From positions 1 to 64,000 of the forward strand of contig JAFGKD010000098.1 in the NCBI GenBank assembly GCA_016928775.1: a stretch of 64,000 nt of DNA, read 5' to 3'. Each line of letters starts with the position of its first letter. The first letter of the stretch is position 1. The position numbers and the translations under genes are program-made. Below the pieces are notes generated by a model. The model had not been told where the DNA came from, did not search any database, and was given only the letters and a program-made list of their open reading frames with translations. Below are positions 31,902-41,382 of the stretch, one piece after another. This stretch comes from Candidatus Zhuqueibacterota bacterium. Lineage in GTDB: Bacteria; Zhuqueibacterota; Zhuqueibacteria; Residuimicrobiales; Krinioviventaceae.

Positions 31902-33722
31902 ATGAAACCACAAAACAAAGCGGCATTTCTTTTTATCGTCAGTTATGCCCGAAAGTATTGGCGCCATATTCTCATTGGATTTTTGACGATTTTTCTGTCC
32001 GTTTGGCTGCAGGCAATCGTTCCTCTCATTGTTGCGCATGCTATTGATTTTATCCGTGCTGCGAAAACGGACGGAGCAACAACACTGTGGCCGGCTATTC
32101 AGCTCCTTCCTCACGGCGTGACGCGCTCGACCACCCTCATCCTGCTGGGTCTTTTGCTCATCAGCGTCGCAGTCGCATTGGCGGCCACGCGAATCGTGAG
32201 CCGAATCCTGCTGACCAATATCGCGCGACACGTCGAATATGACATGCTCAACGATTATTTGCAGCATATACAAAAATTATCCCAGCGTTTTTTTCAAAAA
32301 AACAAAACCGGCGACTTGATGGCGTTAGCAACCAATGATATTCCGCTCATTCGTCGTGCGACCGGACCCGGGATCACTCAAGCGCTCAATATTTTTGTAC
32401 TACTTTTCTTTGCGCTCTATTTTATGTTTCGAATCAGCGTTCCTCTGACGCTTATTTCACTTTCACCGCTGCCGTTCTGCATTCTTGTCGTATTCACTCA
32501 ATTGGGAAAAATTCACCAACTGTCAACGCAGGCCCAGGAGCAATTCTCATCCCTCACGGCCAAGGCACAGGAGAATATCTCCGGCATGCGCGTCATCAAA
32601 TCCTACGTTCGCGAACAATTTGAAATAGAAGCATTTCAACATGAAAATCAGGAATATATCAAGCGAAATGTTGCCATCGCCAAAGTGGATGCCTATCTTG
32701 AGGCGTGGCTGATATTCTTTCTGGGAATCGGCACAGTAGGCGTGCTGTTTTTTGGCGGCCGATTTTTGATGCAGGGCAAAACGACTTTGGGCGAATTGGT
32801 GGCGTTGTTCTCGTATGTTGGTATGTTGGGATGGCCGATGATTGGCGTCGGCTGGATCATCACCCTGTGGCAGCGCGGATTAGCCGCAGCGCAGAGAGTG
32901 CAAGAGGTGCTCAACGAACCCGTGACAATTGCCGACGGTCCGCTAACCAATCCGGCTATAACACAGATACAGGGAGAGATTGAATTTATCAATGTCTCTT
33001 ACGTGTACCCGGGAACGAGCGATAAAGTGCTCGATAATATTTCACTACGTATTAAAAAAGGCAGTAAATTAGCCATTGTCGGACCAACGGGCGCGGGTAA
33101 ATCGACCTTTGTTCACCTCTTGCCGCGTCTTTTAGAACCAACAGCCGGTTCAATCCTTATCGATGGGCATAATATTAAAACTATCCCTTTACGAGTATTG
33201 CGGGACGGCATTGGTTTTGTCCAGCAGGAGAGCTTTTTATTTTCCGATTCCATCGCCGGCAATATCGCTTTTGGCGTGCTCGATGCTCCGGAGAGTGCCG
33301 TTGGTGAGGCAGCCGAAATATCCCAGTTGAAGCTTGATGTTGATCAGTTCCCCGCCGGTCTCGATACGGTCATTGGCGAGCGAGGCATCACGCTGTCAGG
33401 CGGTCAAAAACAACGAACCTCCATTTCGCGCGCTGTCTTGAAAAATCCCAGGATTTTGGTGCTCGACGACTCCCTGTCAGCAGTGGATACTTATACCGAG
33501 GACGAAATATTGACGCGCATTCGACCTGTCATGAACGAGCGTACAACGATTATTGTCGCCCACCGGATTTCAACTATTCGGGATGCAGACCATATCATCT
33601 TTTTATCCGATGGAAAAATCGTCGAACAAGGGACACACAACGAGCTGGTAAAACAGCGGGGACCCTATTGCGACATGTTCGAACGCCAGCAGCTTGAAGA
33701 AAACTTGCACAATTTGATATGA
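31902..33722 (+). CDS. ABC exporter half-transporter, subunit with degenerate catalytic site
   Basis: This 606-residue subunit has six membrane helices (about 1-320) and a C-terminal ATPase. Walker A is VGPTGAGKSTFVHLLPR, signature LSGGQKQRTSISRA, and Walker B ILVLDDSLSAVDTYT. The residue after Walker B is Asp where the catalytic Glu is usual, and the partner gene 8 bases on has the normal Glu. One weakened and one normal site is the hallmark of heterodimeric exporters such as BmrCD and TM287/288. AAGGGGAG lies just before the ATG. The substrate (lipid, drug or peptide) is unknown. Confidence 0.9.
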   Translation: MKPQNKAAFLFIVSYARKYWRHILIGFLTIFLSVWLQAIVPLIVAHAIDFIRAAKTDGATTLWPAIQLLPHGVTRSTTLILLGLLLISVAVALAATRIVSRILLTNIARHVEYDMLNDYLQHIQKLSQRFFQKNKTGDLMALATNDIPLIRRATGPGITQALNIFVLLFFALYFMFRISVPLTLISLSPLPFCILVVFTQLGKIHQLSTQAQEQFSSLTAKAQENISGMRVIKSYVREQFEIEAFQHENQEYIKRNVAIAKVDAYLEAWLIFFLGIGTVGVLFFGGRFLMQGKTTLGELVALFSYVGMLGWPMIGVGWIITLWQRGLAAAQRVQEVLNEPVTIADGPLTNPAITQIQGEIEFINVSYVYPGTSDKVLDNISLRIKKGSKLAIVGPTGAGKSTFVHLLPRLLEPTAGSILIDGHNIKTIPLRVLRDGIGFVQQESFLFSDSIAGNIAFGVLDAPESAVGEAAEISQLKLDVDQFPAGLDTVIGERGITLSGGQKQRTSISRAVLKNPRILVLDDSLSAVDTYTEDEILTRIRPVMNERTTIIVAHRISTIRDADHIIFLSDGKIVEQGTHNELVKQRGPYCDMFERQQLEENLHNLI

Positions 33723-33729
33723 GGCACAC

Positions 33730-35502
33730 GTGCACTATCATGAAGAAGAAATATTAGGCAAAGCCTTTGACCGTCGATTAATGCGACGTCTCTTGAACTA
33801 TCTGTGGCCCTACAAGTGGCTTGCCGCATTATCTCTTTTTTCATTGGCCGTTATCGCGGTAATGGAGATGGCAGGACCCTATATTATCAAACTGGCGATT
33901 GATAATGAGTTGAGCGCCAACGACTATCAGGGATTGCTTATCCTGGCTATCATCTATATTGTTGTTCTGATTTTTAATGCATTCGGAGAATATGCTCACA
34001 TTTTGCTGACTCGGATCCTCGGGCAAAAAATCATGTATGACATACGAACGCAGGTGTTCACCCACATCCAGCGCTTGCCATTGTCATTTTTTGACAAGAA
34101 TCCGGTTGGACGTCTGGTGACCCGGGTCACGAACGATGTGGAGACGCTGAACGATATGCTCTCCAGCGGTGTCGTTGCCATTCTGGGTGATATCATTGTG
34201 CTTGCCGGCATTGTTTTTGTCATGCTGAGTCTGAACTGGCAGCTCGCCATCGTTTCCCTGGTGGTTTTGCCTTTTATGGCCCTGGCGACCTCTTTCTATC
34301 GATCCAGAATTCGCGATGTTTATCGCACCTCGCGCTTGCGTCTGGCAAAGATCAACAGTTATCTGCAAGAGAATATATCCGGCATGGCAACCGTGCAGAT
34401 ATTTAACCGCGAGACGGAAAATTACGCTCGCTTTGAAAAGCTGTCAGATTCGTACCGAGAGATAAACCTGAAAGGCATACGCTATCACAGTATCTTCTAT
34501 CCGATCATCTCGCTGCTATCCACTTTGTCGACAGCGCTGATTATTTGGTATGGCGGCAACCGTATCTTTAACAACTTTTTATCGCTCGGCGTACTGGTCG
34601 CCTTTATGCAATATATCCGCCGCTTTTTCATGCCGCTGAATGATTTGGCCGACAAGTACAATATGATGCAAGCGGCGATGGCTTCAAGCGAGCGCGTGTT
34701 CAAGTTATTGGATGAAAAAGAGCAAAAGCTGTATCATGGTACACGCGTACCCCTCGCACAGACAAAGGGTAAAATTGAGTTCAGAGATCTCTCCTTTGCC
34801 TATAACAGCGAAGACTATGTGCTCAAAAATGTCTCCTTTACCATCCAGCCCGGCGAAAAAGTCGCCATCGTCGGGGCGACAGGTGCTGGCAAAACATCGA
34901 TCATCAGTCTCATCAACCGCATGTATGAGCCGACGCACGGTCAAATTTTGTTAGATGACGTGGATATATCGCGAATAGCGCTTACGGATCTGCGCTCCCG
35001 AATTGGTGTTGTGTTACAGGATGTGTTTATTTTTTCCGGTAGTGTCGAACAAAACATAACGCTCGGTAATCCGTCCATTTCACAAGATGAGATCAAGGCA
35101 GCGGCCCGGCGGGTCAATGTGGATCGCTTTATCAGCAAAATGACCGGACAATACAACCACGAGCTCACCGAGCGCGGCAGCAATTTGTCTGTCGGCCAAA
35201 AACAGTTGCTGTCGTTCGCGCGCGCCCTGGCCTACAATCCGGAAATCCTCATTCTGGACGAGGCGACATCCAGTGTCGATACCGAAACCGAGCAACTCAT
35301 CAGCGATGCCATTCACACGCTCATAAAGAATCGCACCTCGATCATCATCGCGCATCGGTTGTCAACGATCAGAGATGTTGACTGGATTATCGTGCTTCAC
35401 AAGGGAGAAATTCGTGAAACAGGCACGCATGAAGCGTTGTTAGGTAAAAAAGGCATCTATTATCGGTTGTATCAACTTCAGTTTGGCGCAAAAGCTGCAT
35501 AG
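33730..35502 (+). CDS. ABC exporter half-transporter, catalytically complete subunit
   Basis: This 590-residue partner of the preceding gene starts at GTG 33730 with GAGG upstream. It has six membrane helices and an ATPase with Walker A VGATGAGKTSIISLINR, Q-loop VLQDVFIFSG, signature LSVGQKQLLSFARA, Walker B ILILDEATSSVDTETE (with catalytic Glu) and switch His in IIAHRLSTIRDVD. The signature has Val for Gly at the third position (LSVGQ), a common tolerated variant. The tandem arrangement and 8-base gap indicate an obligate heterodimer. Confidence 0.9.
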   Translation: MHYHEEEILGKAFDRRLMRRLLNYLWPYKWLAALSLFSLAVIAVMEMAGPYIIKLAIDNELSANDYQGLLILAIIYIVVLIFNAFGEYAHILLTRILGQKIMYDIRTQVFTHIQRLPLSFFDKNPVGRLVTRVTNDVETLNDMLSSGVVAILGDIIVLAGIVFVMLSLNWQLAIVSLVVLPFMALATSFYRSRIRDVYRTSRLRLAKINSYLQENISGMATVQIFNRETENYARFEKLSDSYREINLKGIRYHSIFYPIISLLSTLSTALIIWYGGNRIFNNFLSLGVLVAFMQYIRRFFMPLNDLADKYNMMQAAMASSERVFKLLDEKEQKLYHGTRVPLAQTKGKIEFRDLSFAYNSEDYVLKNVSFTIQPGEKVAIVGATGAGKTSIISLINRMYEPTHGQILLDDVDISRIALTDLRSRIGVVLQDVFIFSGSVEQNITLGNPSISQDEIKAAARRVNVDRFISKMTGQYNHELTERGSNLSVGQKQLLSFARALAYNPEILILDEATSSVDTETEQLISDAIHTLIKNRTSIIIAHRLSTIRDVDWIIVLHKGEIRETGTHEALLGKKGIYYRLYQLQFGAKAA

Positions 35503-35520
35503 ACAACGGAGGTTACTGTT

Positions 35521-36219
35521 TTGGATTTTCGCAACAAGATTGTCGTTCTCACCGGGGCAACAGGCGCTCTGGGTTCAGTCATTACCACACTGTTCTTATC
35601 GAAAGGGGCATCTGTCGCGGCGGTGGCGCGAGATGTCTCAAAGTTGACCGATGCTCAGCGCACAGCATCGCCTGGTCGTCTCGTCACTTTTGCCGCCGAT
35701 GTCTTGCTGGAAAATGAGGTTGCACAACTGTTTGATCATATCCAGGATCAATTAGGTGGGGCGGATATCCTCGTTCATGCCGTAGGCGGATTCAGCGGCG
35801 GCGTGAGCATTCAGGATACTTTGAGCGCTGACTGGGACAGGATGATGTCCCTCAATTTACGATCAGCTTTTCTGTGCAGCAAATACGCCCTGAAGCAGAT
35901 GCAGCACAAAGGTGGCGGAAAAATCGTGACCATCTCCGCTTTGGCCGCGCTCGAACCGAAAGCCAATCGCGCCGCATATCTGGTCGCCAAAGCAGGACTT
36001 TTGGCACTGACGCGGGCGATTGCCCTGGAGGGCAAAGCCATCAATGTTCAGGCCAACTCGCTGGCACCGGCGATCATCCTCACCCAAGCCAACAAGCGGG
36101 ATATGCCGGATATGGATCATTCGGCCTGGGTCAAGCCGGAAGACATGGCAGAAACCATTCTCCACCTCTGCTCGGACAAGGCACAATCCATCACCGGCAC
36201 GATCATCAAAATGCCGTAA
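35521..36219 (+). CDS. Short-chain dehydrogenase/reductase
   Basis: This 232-residue SDR starts at TTG 35521 with a GGAGG nearby. It has the cofactor motif VLTGATGALGSVITTLF (TGxxGxxG) near residue 10, VHAVGGFSGG in place of NNAG near 83, catalytic Ser in KIVTISALAALEPKANRAAY and the YxxxK pair in RAAYLVAKAGLLALTRAIAL near 147. It is SDR c-type in layout. Substrate unknown. It follows the exporter by 18 bases, so it may act on the exported compound, which is inference. The HGGG-like variation at the NNAG site makes a specific call unsafe. Confidence 0.85.
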   Translation: MDFRNKIVVLTGATGALGSVITTLFLSKGASVAAVARDVSKLTDAQRTASPGRLVTFAADVLLENEVAQLFDHIQDQLGGADILVHAVGGFSGGVSIQDTLSADWDRMMSLNLRSAFLCSKYALKQMQHKGGGKIVTISALAALEPKANRAAYLVAKAGLLALTRAIALEGKAINVQANSLAPAIILTQANKRDMPDMDHSAWVKPEDMAETILHLCSDKAQSITGTIIKMP

Positions 36220-36244
36220 TAAACAAAAATACGATTCTCACATC

Positions 36245-37852
36245 ATGACAAAGCGCCCCATTAATAAATTTATCATCATCATCATTCTGGCACTGTTCGT
36301 CCCCATATTGACCTACACAATTTATCAATTTGTCCAATTGGATGAAAATGAGCAATTGATTCAATCCATCTATGACCGTCAATTGGAGACAATCATATTT
36401 TCCGTCAATCAGTGGAGTTATGATATTGTCACCAATTGGTACTCTGAAATGACATCGGTCGCGATGACAGATTTTGAAAACCTGATGGAATTGCATTATG
36501 AACCTATGATAAAAAAACTCCCTGAGCAACAAGAGGTCATCGCGGCGGCATTCCTTCGTTTTTCACCCGAGTTTTATCAAATCGGATTTTCCGACCGCTA
36601 TCAAACCACAAATCCGAAACGACGCGAATTGATCAATAAGACAAATCAAGTCATTGCCGAGAACAGCGAATCATTGGCAAATGCGATCAAATTCGTCAAA
36701 GATGGTTATGTGAGGCCCTTGTCAATCGACTGGACATCAAAGCAGTTTGAATATACCCTGCTCATCTTTCCGATCCTGAATGATGAATTTCCTGGTAACG
36801 GTGCCATTTATGGCGGCCTGCTTATTGACAACATCGCTTTTATCAATCGATTCGTCGAACGCCACTTTAATGCCCTCACCAACGGGGAATTTGACTTTGC
36901 GGTGCAAAAAAAAGGACATAATGACTTTTTCTACTATTCAACTGAAGAAAAACCAATAGGTCCGTTCGAACAAAGCGAACCCCTGTGGATTTTGGCCGAC
37001 ATGGAGCTCAAAATCAAAATGTCGGGGACAACCTTGAATCGCATCGTACGAGAACGATCGCGCTACAATCTGATTTCACTCATCCTGGTCAATGTTGTGT
37101 TTATCGTTGGCCTGGTGTATGTCATTCGCAACGTCTGGAAAGAGATGGAATTGGCGAAAATAAAGAGCAATTTGGTCGCCAATGTATCGCATGAAATCCG
37201 AACACCGGTGGCTTTGATTCGGATGTATGCGGAGACGCTGGAGATGGGACGTATTGTTGATGAAGGCAAAAAAAACAAATACTATAAAACAATTTTAGCA
37301 GAAACCGTACGACTCACACATTTGATCAACAATATGCTGGACTTTAGTAAAATCGAGTCCAAGAAAAAAGAATACAGGATGTCTATGAATGATATGAGAG
37401 CCATACTCAAGCATGTTTTGGACATGTATCATTACAACTTTGAACAACAGGGCTTTCATATCGAACAGCACATCGCTGATGATCTGCCGCATATATACGT
37501 TGATTCAGAAGCCGTGACCCAGGCGACAATCAATCTGCTGGATAATGCGATGAAATACAGTCAGGAGGAAAAACGAATCGCCGTCACCCTGGCGCAGCAA
37601 GGGCAGCACATCGTATTATCGGTGAAAGATCATGGCATTGGCATCCCGGAATCTGAACATAAAAAAATATTTGAAAAATTTTATCGCGTTGGAGACAGCC
37701 TTGTTCACGACACCAAGGGCAGCGGTTTGGGCCTGTCATTAGTCGCCCACATCATGAAGGTGCACAATGGCAAAGTCACACTAAAAAGCAAACCCGGACA
37801 AGGCAGTACATTCTCGCTTATCTTTCCTATTTCACATTTATCAGGAGTATAA
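36245..37852 (+). CDS. Sensor histidine kinase with extracytoplasmic sensor domain
   Basis: This is a 535-residue protein. ATG 36245 is chosen, as the longer reading runs backwards through the SDR gene in another frame. A membrane helix (about 8-28), a periplasmic sensor of about 240 residues with no family I recognise, and a second helix (NLISLILVNVVFIVGLVYVI) lead directly to HisKA (NVSHEIRTPVALIRMYAETL) without a clear HAMP. ATPase boxes are NLLDNAMKYS, DHGIGIPESEHKKIFEKFYR and GSGLGLSLVAHIM. Its regulator is encoded two bases after its stop. Confidence 0.9.
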   Translation: MTKRPINKFIIIIILALFVPILTYTIYQFVQLDENEQLIQSIYDRQLETIIFSVNQWSYDIVTNWYSEMTSVAMTDFENLMELHYEPMIKKLPEQQEVIAAAFLRFSPEFYQIGFSDRYQTTNPKRRELINKTNQVIAENSESLANAIKFVKDGYVRPLSIDWTSKQFEYTLLIFPILNDEFPGNGAIYGGLLIDNIAFINRFVERHFNALTNGEFDFAVQKKGHNDFFYYSTEEKPIGPFEQSEPLWILADMELKIKMSGTTLNRIVRERSRYNLISLILVNVVFIVGLVYVIRNVWKEMELAKIKSNLVANVSHEIRTPVALIRMYAETLEMGRIVDEGKKNKYYKTILAETVRLTHLINNMLDFSKIESKKKEYRMSMNDMRAILKHVLDMYHYNFEQQGFHIEQHIADDLPHIYVDSEAVTQATINLLDNAMKYSQEEKRIAVTLAQQGQHIVLSVKDHGIGIPESEHKKIFEKFYRVGDSLVHDTKGSGLGLSLVAHIMKVHNGKVTLKSKPGQGSTFSLIFPISHLSGV

Positions 37853-37854
37853 CC

Positions 37855-38541
37855 ATGGATCGTTTACTCATTGTTGAAGATGAAGTTGCTCTGGCGGAAG
37901 GGCTGAAGGACAACTTTGAAATCGAAGGCTACGAGGTGCTCGTAGCCAATGATGGGCAAGCCGGACTGCAATTGGCACAAATTGAAAAGCCGGACATCAT
38001 TATACTGGATGTCATGCTGCCAAAAAAATCCGGTTTTGACGTGTGCAAGGAGCTGCGCAATCAGGGGAATCAAACGCCGATCATCATGCTCACGGCGCGC
38101 ACGGAAGAGGTCGACCGTGTTTTGGGTCTGGAGCTTGGCGCCGATGATTACGTCGCCAAACCGTTTTCAACACGCGAACTTTTGGCGCGAGTAAAAGCCG
38201 TATTGCGCCGGTCAGCAGATAAAAAGGACAAACAAACGACAATTTATGACTTTGGAAAAATCAAAGTCGATTTTGAACACTATATTGCCTATAACACCAA
38301 TGATGAACAGATAGATATGACCTATAAAGAATTTGAAATATTAAAATTCTTTATGCAAAATAAAAACCGGACAGTAAGTCGCGATGAATTGCTTGACAAA
38401 GTATGGGGATATGAAATTTATCCAACGTCGCGCACTGTTGACAATCACATCGTTAAACTGCGCAAAAAAATTGAAGACGATCCCGAGAGGCCAAAACACA
38501 TCCTGACCGTATATGGCATCGGCTACAAATATATCGAGTAA
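37855..38541 (+). CDS. OmpR/PhoB-family response regulator
   Basis: This 228-residue regulator has a receiver domain with acidic pocket IVEDE, phosphorylation Asp in DIIILDVMLPKKSGFD near 53, Thr in MLTARTEE and Lys in YVAKPFSTREL. A winged-helix DNA-binding domain covers about 130-228 (MTYKEFEILKFFMQNKNRTV and TVDNHIVKLRKKIEDDPERP). It is the partner of the preceding kinase, in the same operon as the ABC exporter and SDR gene, so it may control envelope or export functions. Confidence 0.93.
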   Translation: MDRLLIVEDEVALAEGLKDNFEIEGYEVLVANDGQAGLQLAQIEKPDIIILDVMLPKKSGFDVCKELRNQGNQTPIIMLTARTEEVDRVLGLELGADDYVAKPFSTRELLARVKAVLRRSADKKDKQTTIYDFGKIKVDFEHYIAYNTNDEQIDMTYKEFEILKFFMQNKNRTVSRDELLDKVWGYEIYPTSRTVDNHIVKLRKKIEDDPERPKHILTVYGIGYKYIE

Positions 38542-38664
38542 TCCCAGGGCCAACTCTTTCTCGAACATTTTTTTACATTTGTTAACACGGCAATGACACT
38601 AAAGTTGATATTAATTCTAACTTTTGACACCGTGAAACTGTGATTTTTGGAGAAAGAGGGATTT

Positions 38665-40167
38665 ATGCGGTTGCACACATCTCCTTGTTCTTATTTCTTT
38701 CTGCTTTGCTTTTTATTCTCCCCCCCCACGATTTTTGCCGGGCAAAAAATTGACTTGACGATGGAGCGTGCGGTTGAAATCGCCATGGAAAACAGTTATC
38801 AAATTCGGCAACTCAAACTCGGCATTGAGCGCTCGAGACAATGGCTCAAAGCAGAGCAGGCCGGCCTCAAATCAAAAATTTACATGAATATCAAGGCGCC
38901 GGAATTTATGGCGTTGTCCGATTATAAATGGGATTCCAATCTGAATAAGGATGTCATTGTCAAACAAAATACCCAAAGATGGTGGGCCAACCTTGCCATT
39001 CGACAGCCAGTCATTTTTTTCGGTTATCCAACAAATGGCTATTTATCACTCAACAATACAGTTTATCAATACGATCAACGGAACGGCGGTTTTTGGGATA
39101 CCAACTATTATAATCGCTATTTTTTAAAATTCGAGCAACCCTTCTTTCAGCCAAATCGCTTGAAAAATGATCTTGAGGAAGCGCAACTCAGTCTCGAAGA
39201 AAATGAATTGAATTTTTTGGACGATCAGGTCGATTTAATCGAGGAGATTTCACGCGACTATTATGAATTATTTGGCTATTCCTATACCGACATTATTCTG
39301 GAGCGCTATATTCATAATTTGCAGCGTATCAAACAAATCGCGAACTGCAAGGAAAAGGACAACGGGGACAAGTCAATTGATTGCATTCAAATTCAGATCG
39401 AACTGACCAATTTAACCGAAAAGCGGGCGCAAAATATGAGTGATTATCGTCTGCAGGCGACGCGCGTCAAACAACGCTTGCGGCTGGAGGAAATGGACTC
39501 TATCGTCGTGCACCCGGAAATCAGAATCAAAGAGGTCAAAGTTGATTTGAACCAGGCCATTCAATATGGACACACCCTGCGGCCGCGCATGCGGCTTCTG
39601 GATATCAACCGGCGTAAACGGGAAATTGACCTGACGAATGTCAAAGGATGGAATGCGTTTCAATTGAACGTCGAAATGACGTACGGATTGGAAAAACAAG
39701 ATGAGAGCTATAGAGAACTCTGGAATGAATTTGATAACAGCTATTCCGTCACGGTAAATGCCTACCTGCCCATCTGGGACTGGGGGCAAAGAAAAGCGCG
39801 TATCACGGCGCAGGAAATCACCATTCGAAAAACCGAACTCTACCAGGAAGAGATGCGGAGCCGGATCGAATCGGAAATCAAGACCGCCTATCAAAACCTG
39901 CAAGAGTATCAACAAAGAGCGTTGAACATGCAGGAAAATATGGTGATGGCTGAACAGATTACAGCCCTCAGCATCGAGCAATATAGTAGAGGTGAAATCT
40001 CGTTGCAGGATTTGCTACAAAACTTGAATCGACAGAAAGAAACGGAAGAAAATTTTTTAGAGGCATATCTCGGCTATCGAAAATCGCTCATCGGTTTGAC
40101 AATCGACACCTATTATGACTATGAAAACGACATTGCCTTGCTGGACAAGTTTCGTTCATCAAGCTGA
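38665..40167 (+). CDS. TolC-family outer-membrane protein (stand-alone)
   Basis: This is a 500-residue protein when started at ATG 38665, which has GGAGAAAGAGGG upstream. The TTG 18 bases earlier is less likely. The signal peptide is MRLHTSPCSYFFLLCFLF and onward. OEP features: LTMERAVEIAMENSYQIRQL, a central coiled coil, and AYLPIWDWGQRKARITAQEI near 380 followed by a long helix with EMRSRIESEIKTAYQNLQEY. There is no adaptor or permease alongside. It could serve the upstream ABC exporter, or a pump encoded elsewhere. Confidence 0.82.
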   Translation: MRLHTSPCSYFFLLCFLFSPPTIFAGQKIDLTMERAVEIAMENSYQIRQLKLGIERSRQWLKAEQAGLKSKIYMNIKAPEFMALSDYKWDSNLNKDVIVKQNTQRWWANLAIRQPVIFFGYPTNGYLSLNNTVYQYDQRNGGFWDTNYYNRYFLKFEQPFFQPNRLKNDLEEAQLSLEENELNFLDDQVDLIEEISRDYYELFGYSYTDIILERYIHNLQRIKQIANCKEKDNGDKSIDCIQIQIELTNLTEKRAQNMSDYRLQATRVKQRLRLEEMDSIVVHPEIRIKEVKVDLNQAIQYGHTLRPRMRLLDINRRKREIDLTNVKGWNAFQLNVEMTYGLEKQDESYRELWNEFDNSYSVTVNAYLPIWDWGQRKARITAQEITIRKTELYQEEMRSRIESEIKTAYQNLQEYQQRALNMQENMVMAEQITALSIEQYSRGEISLQDLLQNLNRQKETEENFLEAYLGYRKSLIGLTIDTYYDYENDIALLDKFRSSS

Positions 40168-40214
40168 GTTTTCACCTGAAAGCTTGATCTATTGAGCAGA
40201 ATGTGAGAATATAT

Positions 40215-41243
40215 ATGCGTAAAGAAACAAATTATCTCGGCCTCATTTTTCTACTGGCTTTTGCCTCTTTTCTCTTTGGCAATAGCCCAAATCGAGAAAT
40301 TGATTTGCGAGGTGAGTGGCGCTTTGAAATTGGCGACAATCTCGAATTTGCCGATCCGGAATTTAACGATACAAAATGGGTGTCCATCAAAGTCCCTGGC
40401 GCCTGGGAAAACGAAGGTTTTCCAGGCTTTGATGGCTATGGCTGGTATCGCCTGTCCTTCACCGTGCCCAGGCATTTAAAACACAAATGTCTCTTTCTCA
40501 AGCTGGGCCAGATTGATGATGTGGATCGAACGTATCTCAACGGCCACTTCCTGGGGGGGCATGGCGACTTTCCCCCTGACTATATCACGGCATACGATGT
40601 CAATCGAACGTATGAAATCCCCTCCACCTTTATCAAATTCGGCAAGCGAAATGTGCTCTCGGTGCGAGTTTTCGACCATCACGGTGGTGGTGGCATCGTA
40701 CATGGCGATGTCGGTCTCTATTCGCACGAAAATGTGCTCAATCTGCAGATCGATCTCAGCGGCTTGTGGAAATTCAAAACCGGCGATGAGTGGGAATGGG
40801 CGACCATGGAATATGATGATACACACTGGAAGTCGATTACCACGCCCAGCACCTGGGAACGACAGGGATATATTCGACACGATGGTTACGCCTGGTATCG
40901 AAAATTTGTCAAAATCCCGAAAAACCTGACCCGAACGAAACTCATCTTACTGTTGGGCAAAATCAACGACGTGGATCAGGTCTATTTTAATGGCGCAAAA
41001 ATTGGCGAAACAGGCGAGTTTCCGAAAAATAAAAGAGATCGTATTAAAGGACAAAAAGATGTGGAACGGGCATATTTTATTCCTTCTTACCTGATTCAGA
41101 CAACACAGCTTAATATTATCGCTGTGCGCGTATATGATAGCGGAAGGAATGGCGGCATCTATTCCGGTTATGTTGGGATTGCCGCGCGCGATGATTATTT
41201 AAAATATACTCGCAAGAAAAAACAAATCACCGAAAACAGGTAA
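40215..41243 (+). CDS. Secreted protein of two tandem GH2-type sugar-binding jelly-roll domains
   Basis: This is a 342-residue protein when started at ATG 40215. The GTG four codons earlier is the alternative. A signal peptide ends near FLFGNS. Two homologous halves follow. Each has LRGEWRFEIGD or LSGLWKFKTGD, then W-KSI-TPSTWE/KVPGAWE, DGYAWYRK, a DDVDRTYLNG/NDVDQVYFNG loop and a VRVFD/VRVYD strand. This is the N-terminal sugar-binding domain of GH2 beta-galactosidases, duplicated and with no catalytic barrel. A carbohydrate-binding role at the cell surface is likely. Internal duplication is plain. Confidence 0.78.
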   Translation: MRKETNYLGLIFLLAFASFLFGNSPNREIDLRGEWRFEIGDNLEFADPEFNDTKWVSIKVPGAWENEGFPGFDGYGWYRLSFTVPRHLKHKCLFLKLGQIDDVDRTYLNGHFLGGHGDFPPDYITAYDVNRTYEIPSTFIKFGKRNVLSVRVFDHHGGGGIVHGDVGLYSHENVLNLQIDLSGLWKFKTGDEWEWATMEYDDTHWKSITTPSTWERQGYIRHDGYAWYRKFVKIPKNLTRTKLILLLGKINDVDQVYFNGAKIGETGEFPKNKRDRIKGQKDVERAYFIPSYLIQTTQLNIIAVRVYDSGRNGGIYSGYVGIAARDDYLKYTRKKKQITENR

Positions 41244-41382
41244 CAATTGAAACCTCAATTGTCGTTGGCAGAAACAAGGTATTGCACGTGCACTGTCGCG
41301 GAAAAAGGTTCGGTTCTTTGGTTTTTTTTTATATATTAACGTCTGGTTAAATGATTGAGCGAAAAATGGCGACTGTTAATCT

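Noticed and set aside
36020..36244. 75-residue N-terminal extension of the sensor kinase
   Set aside because: It is the SDR gene read in another frame. The kinase begins at ATG 36245 with its membrane helix.
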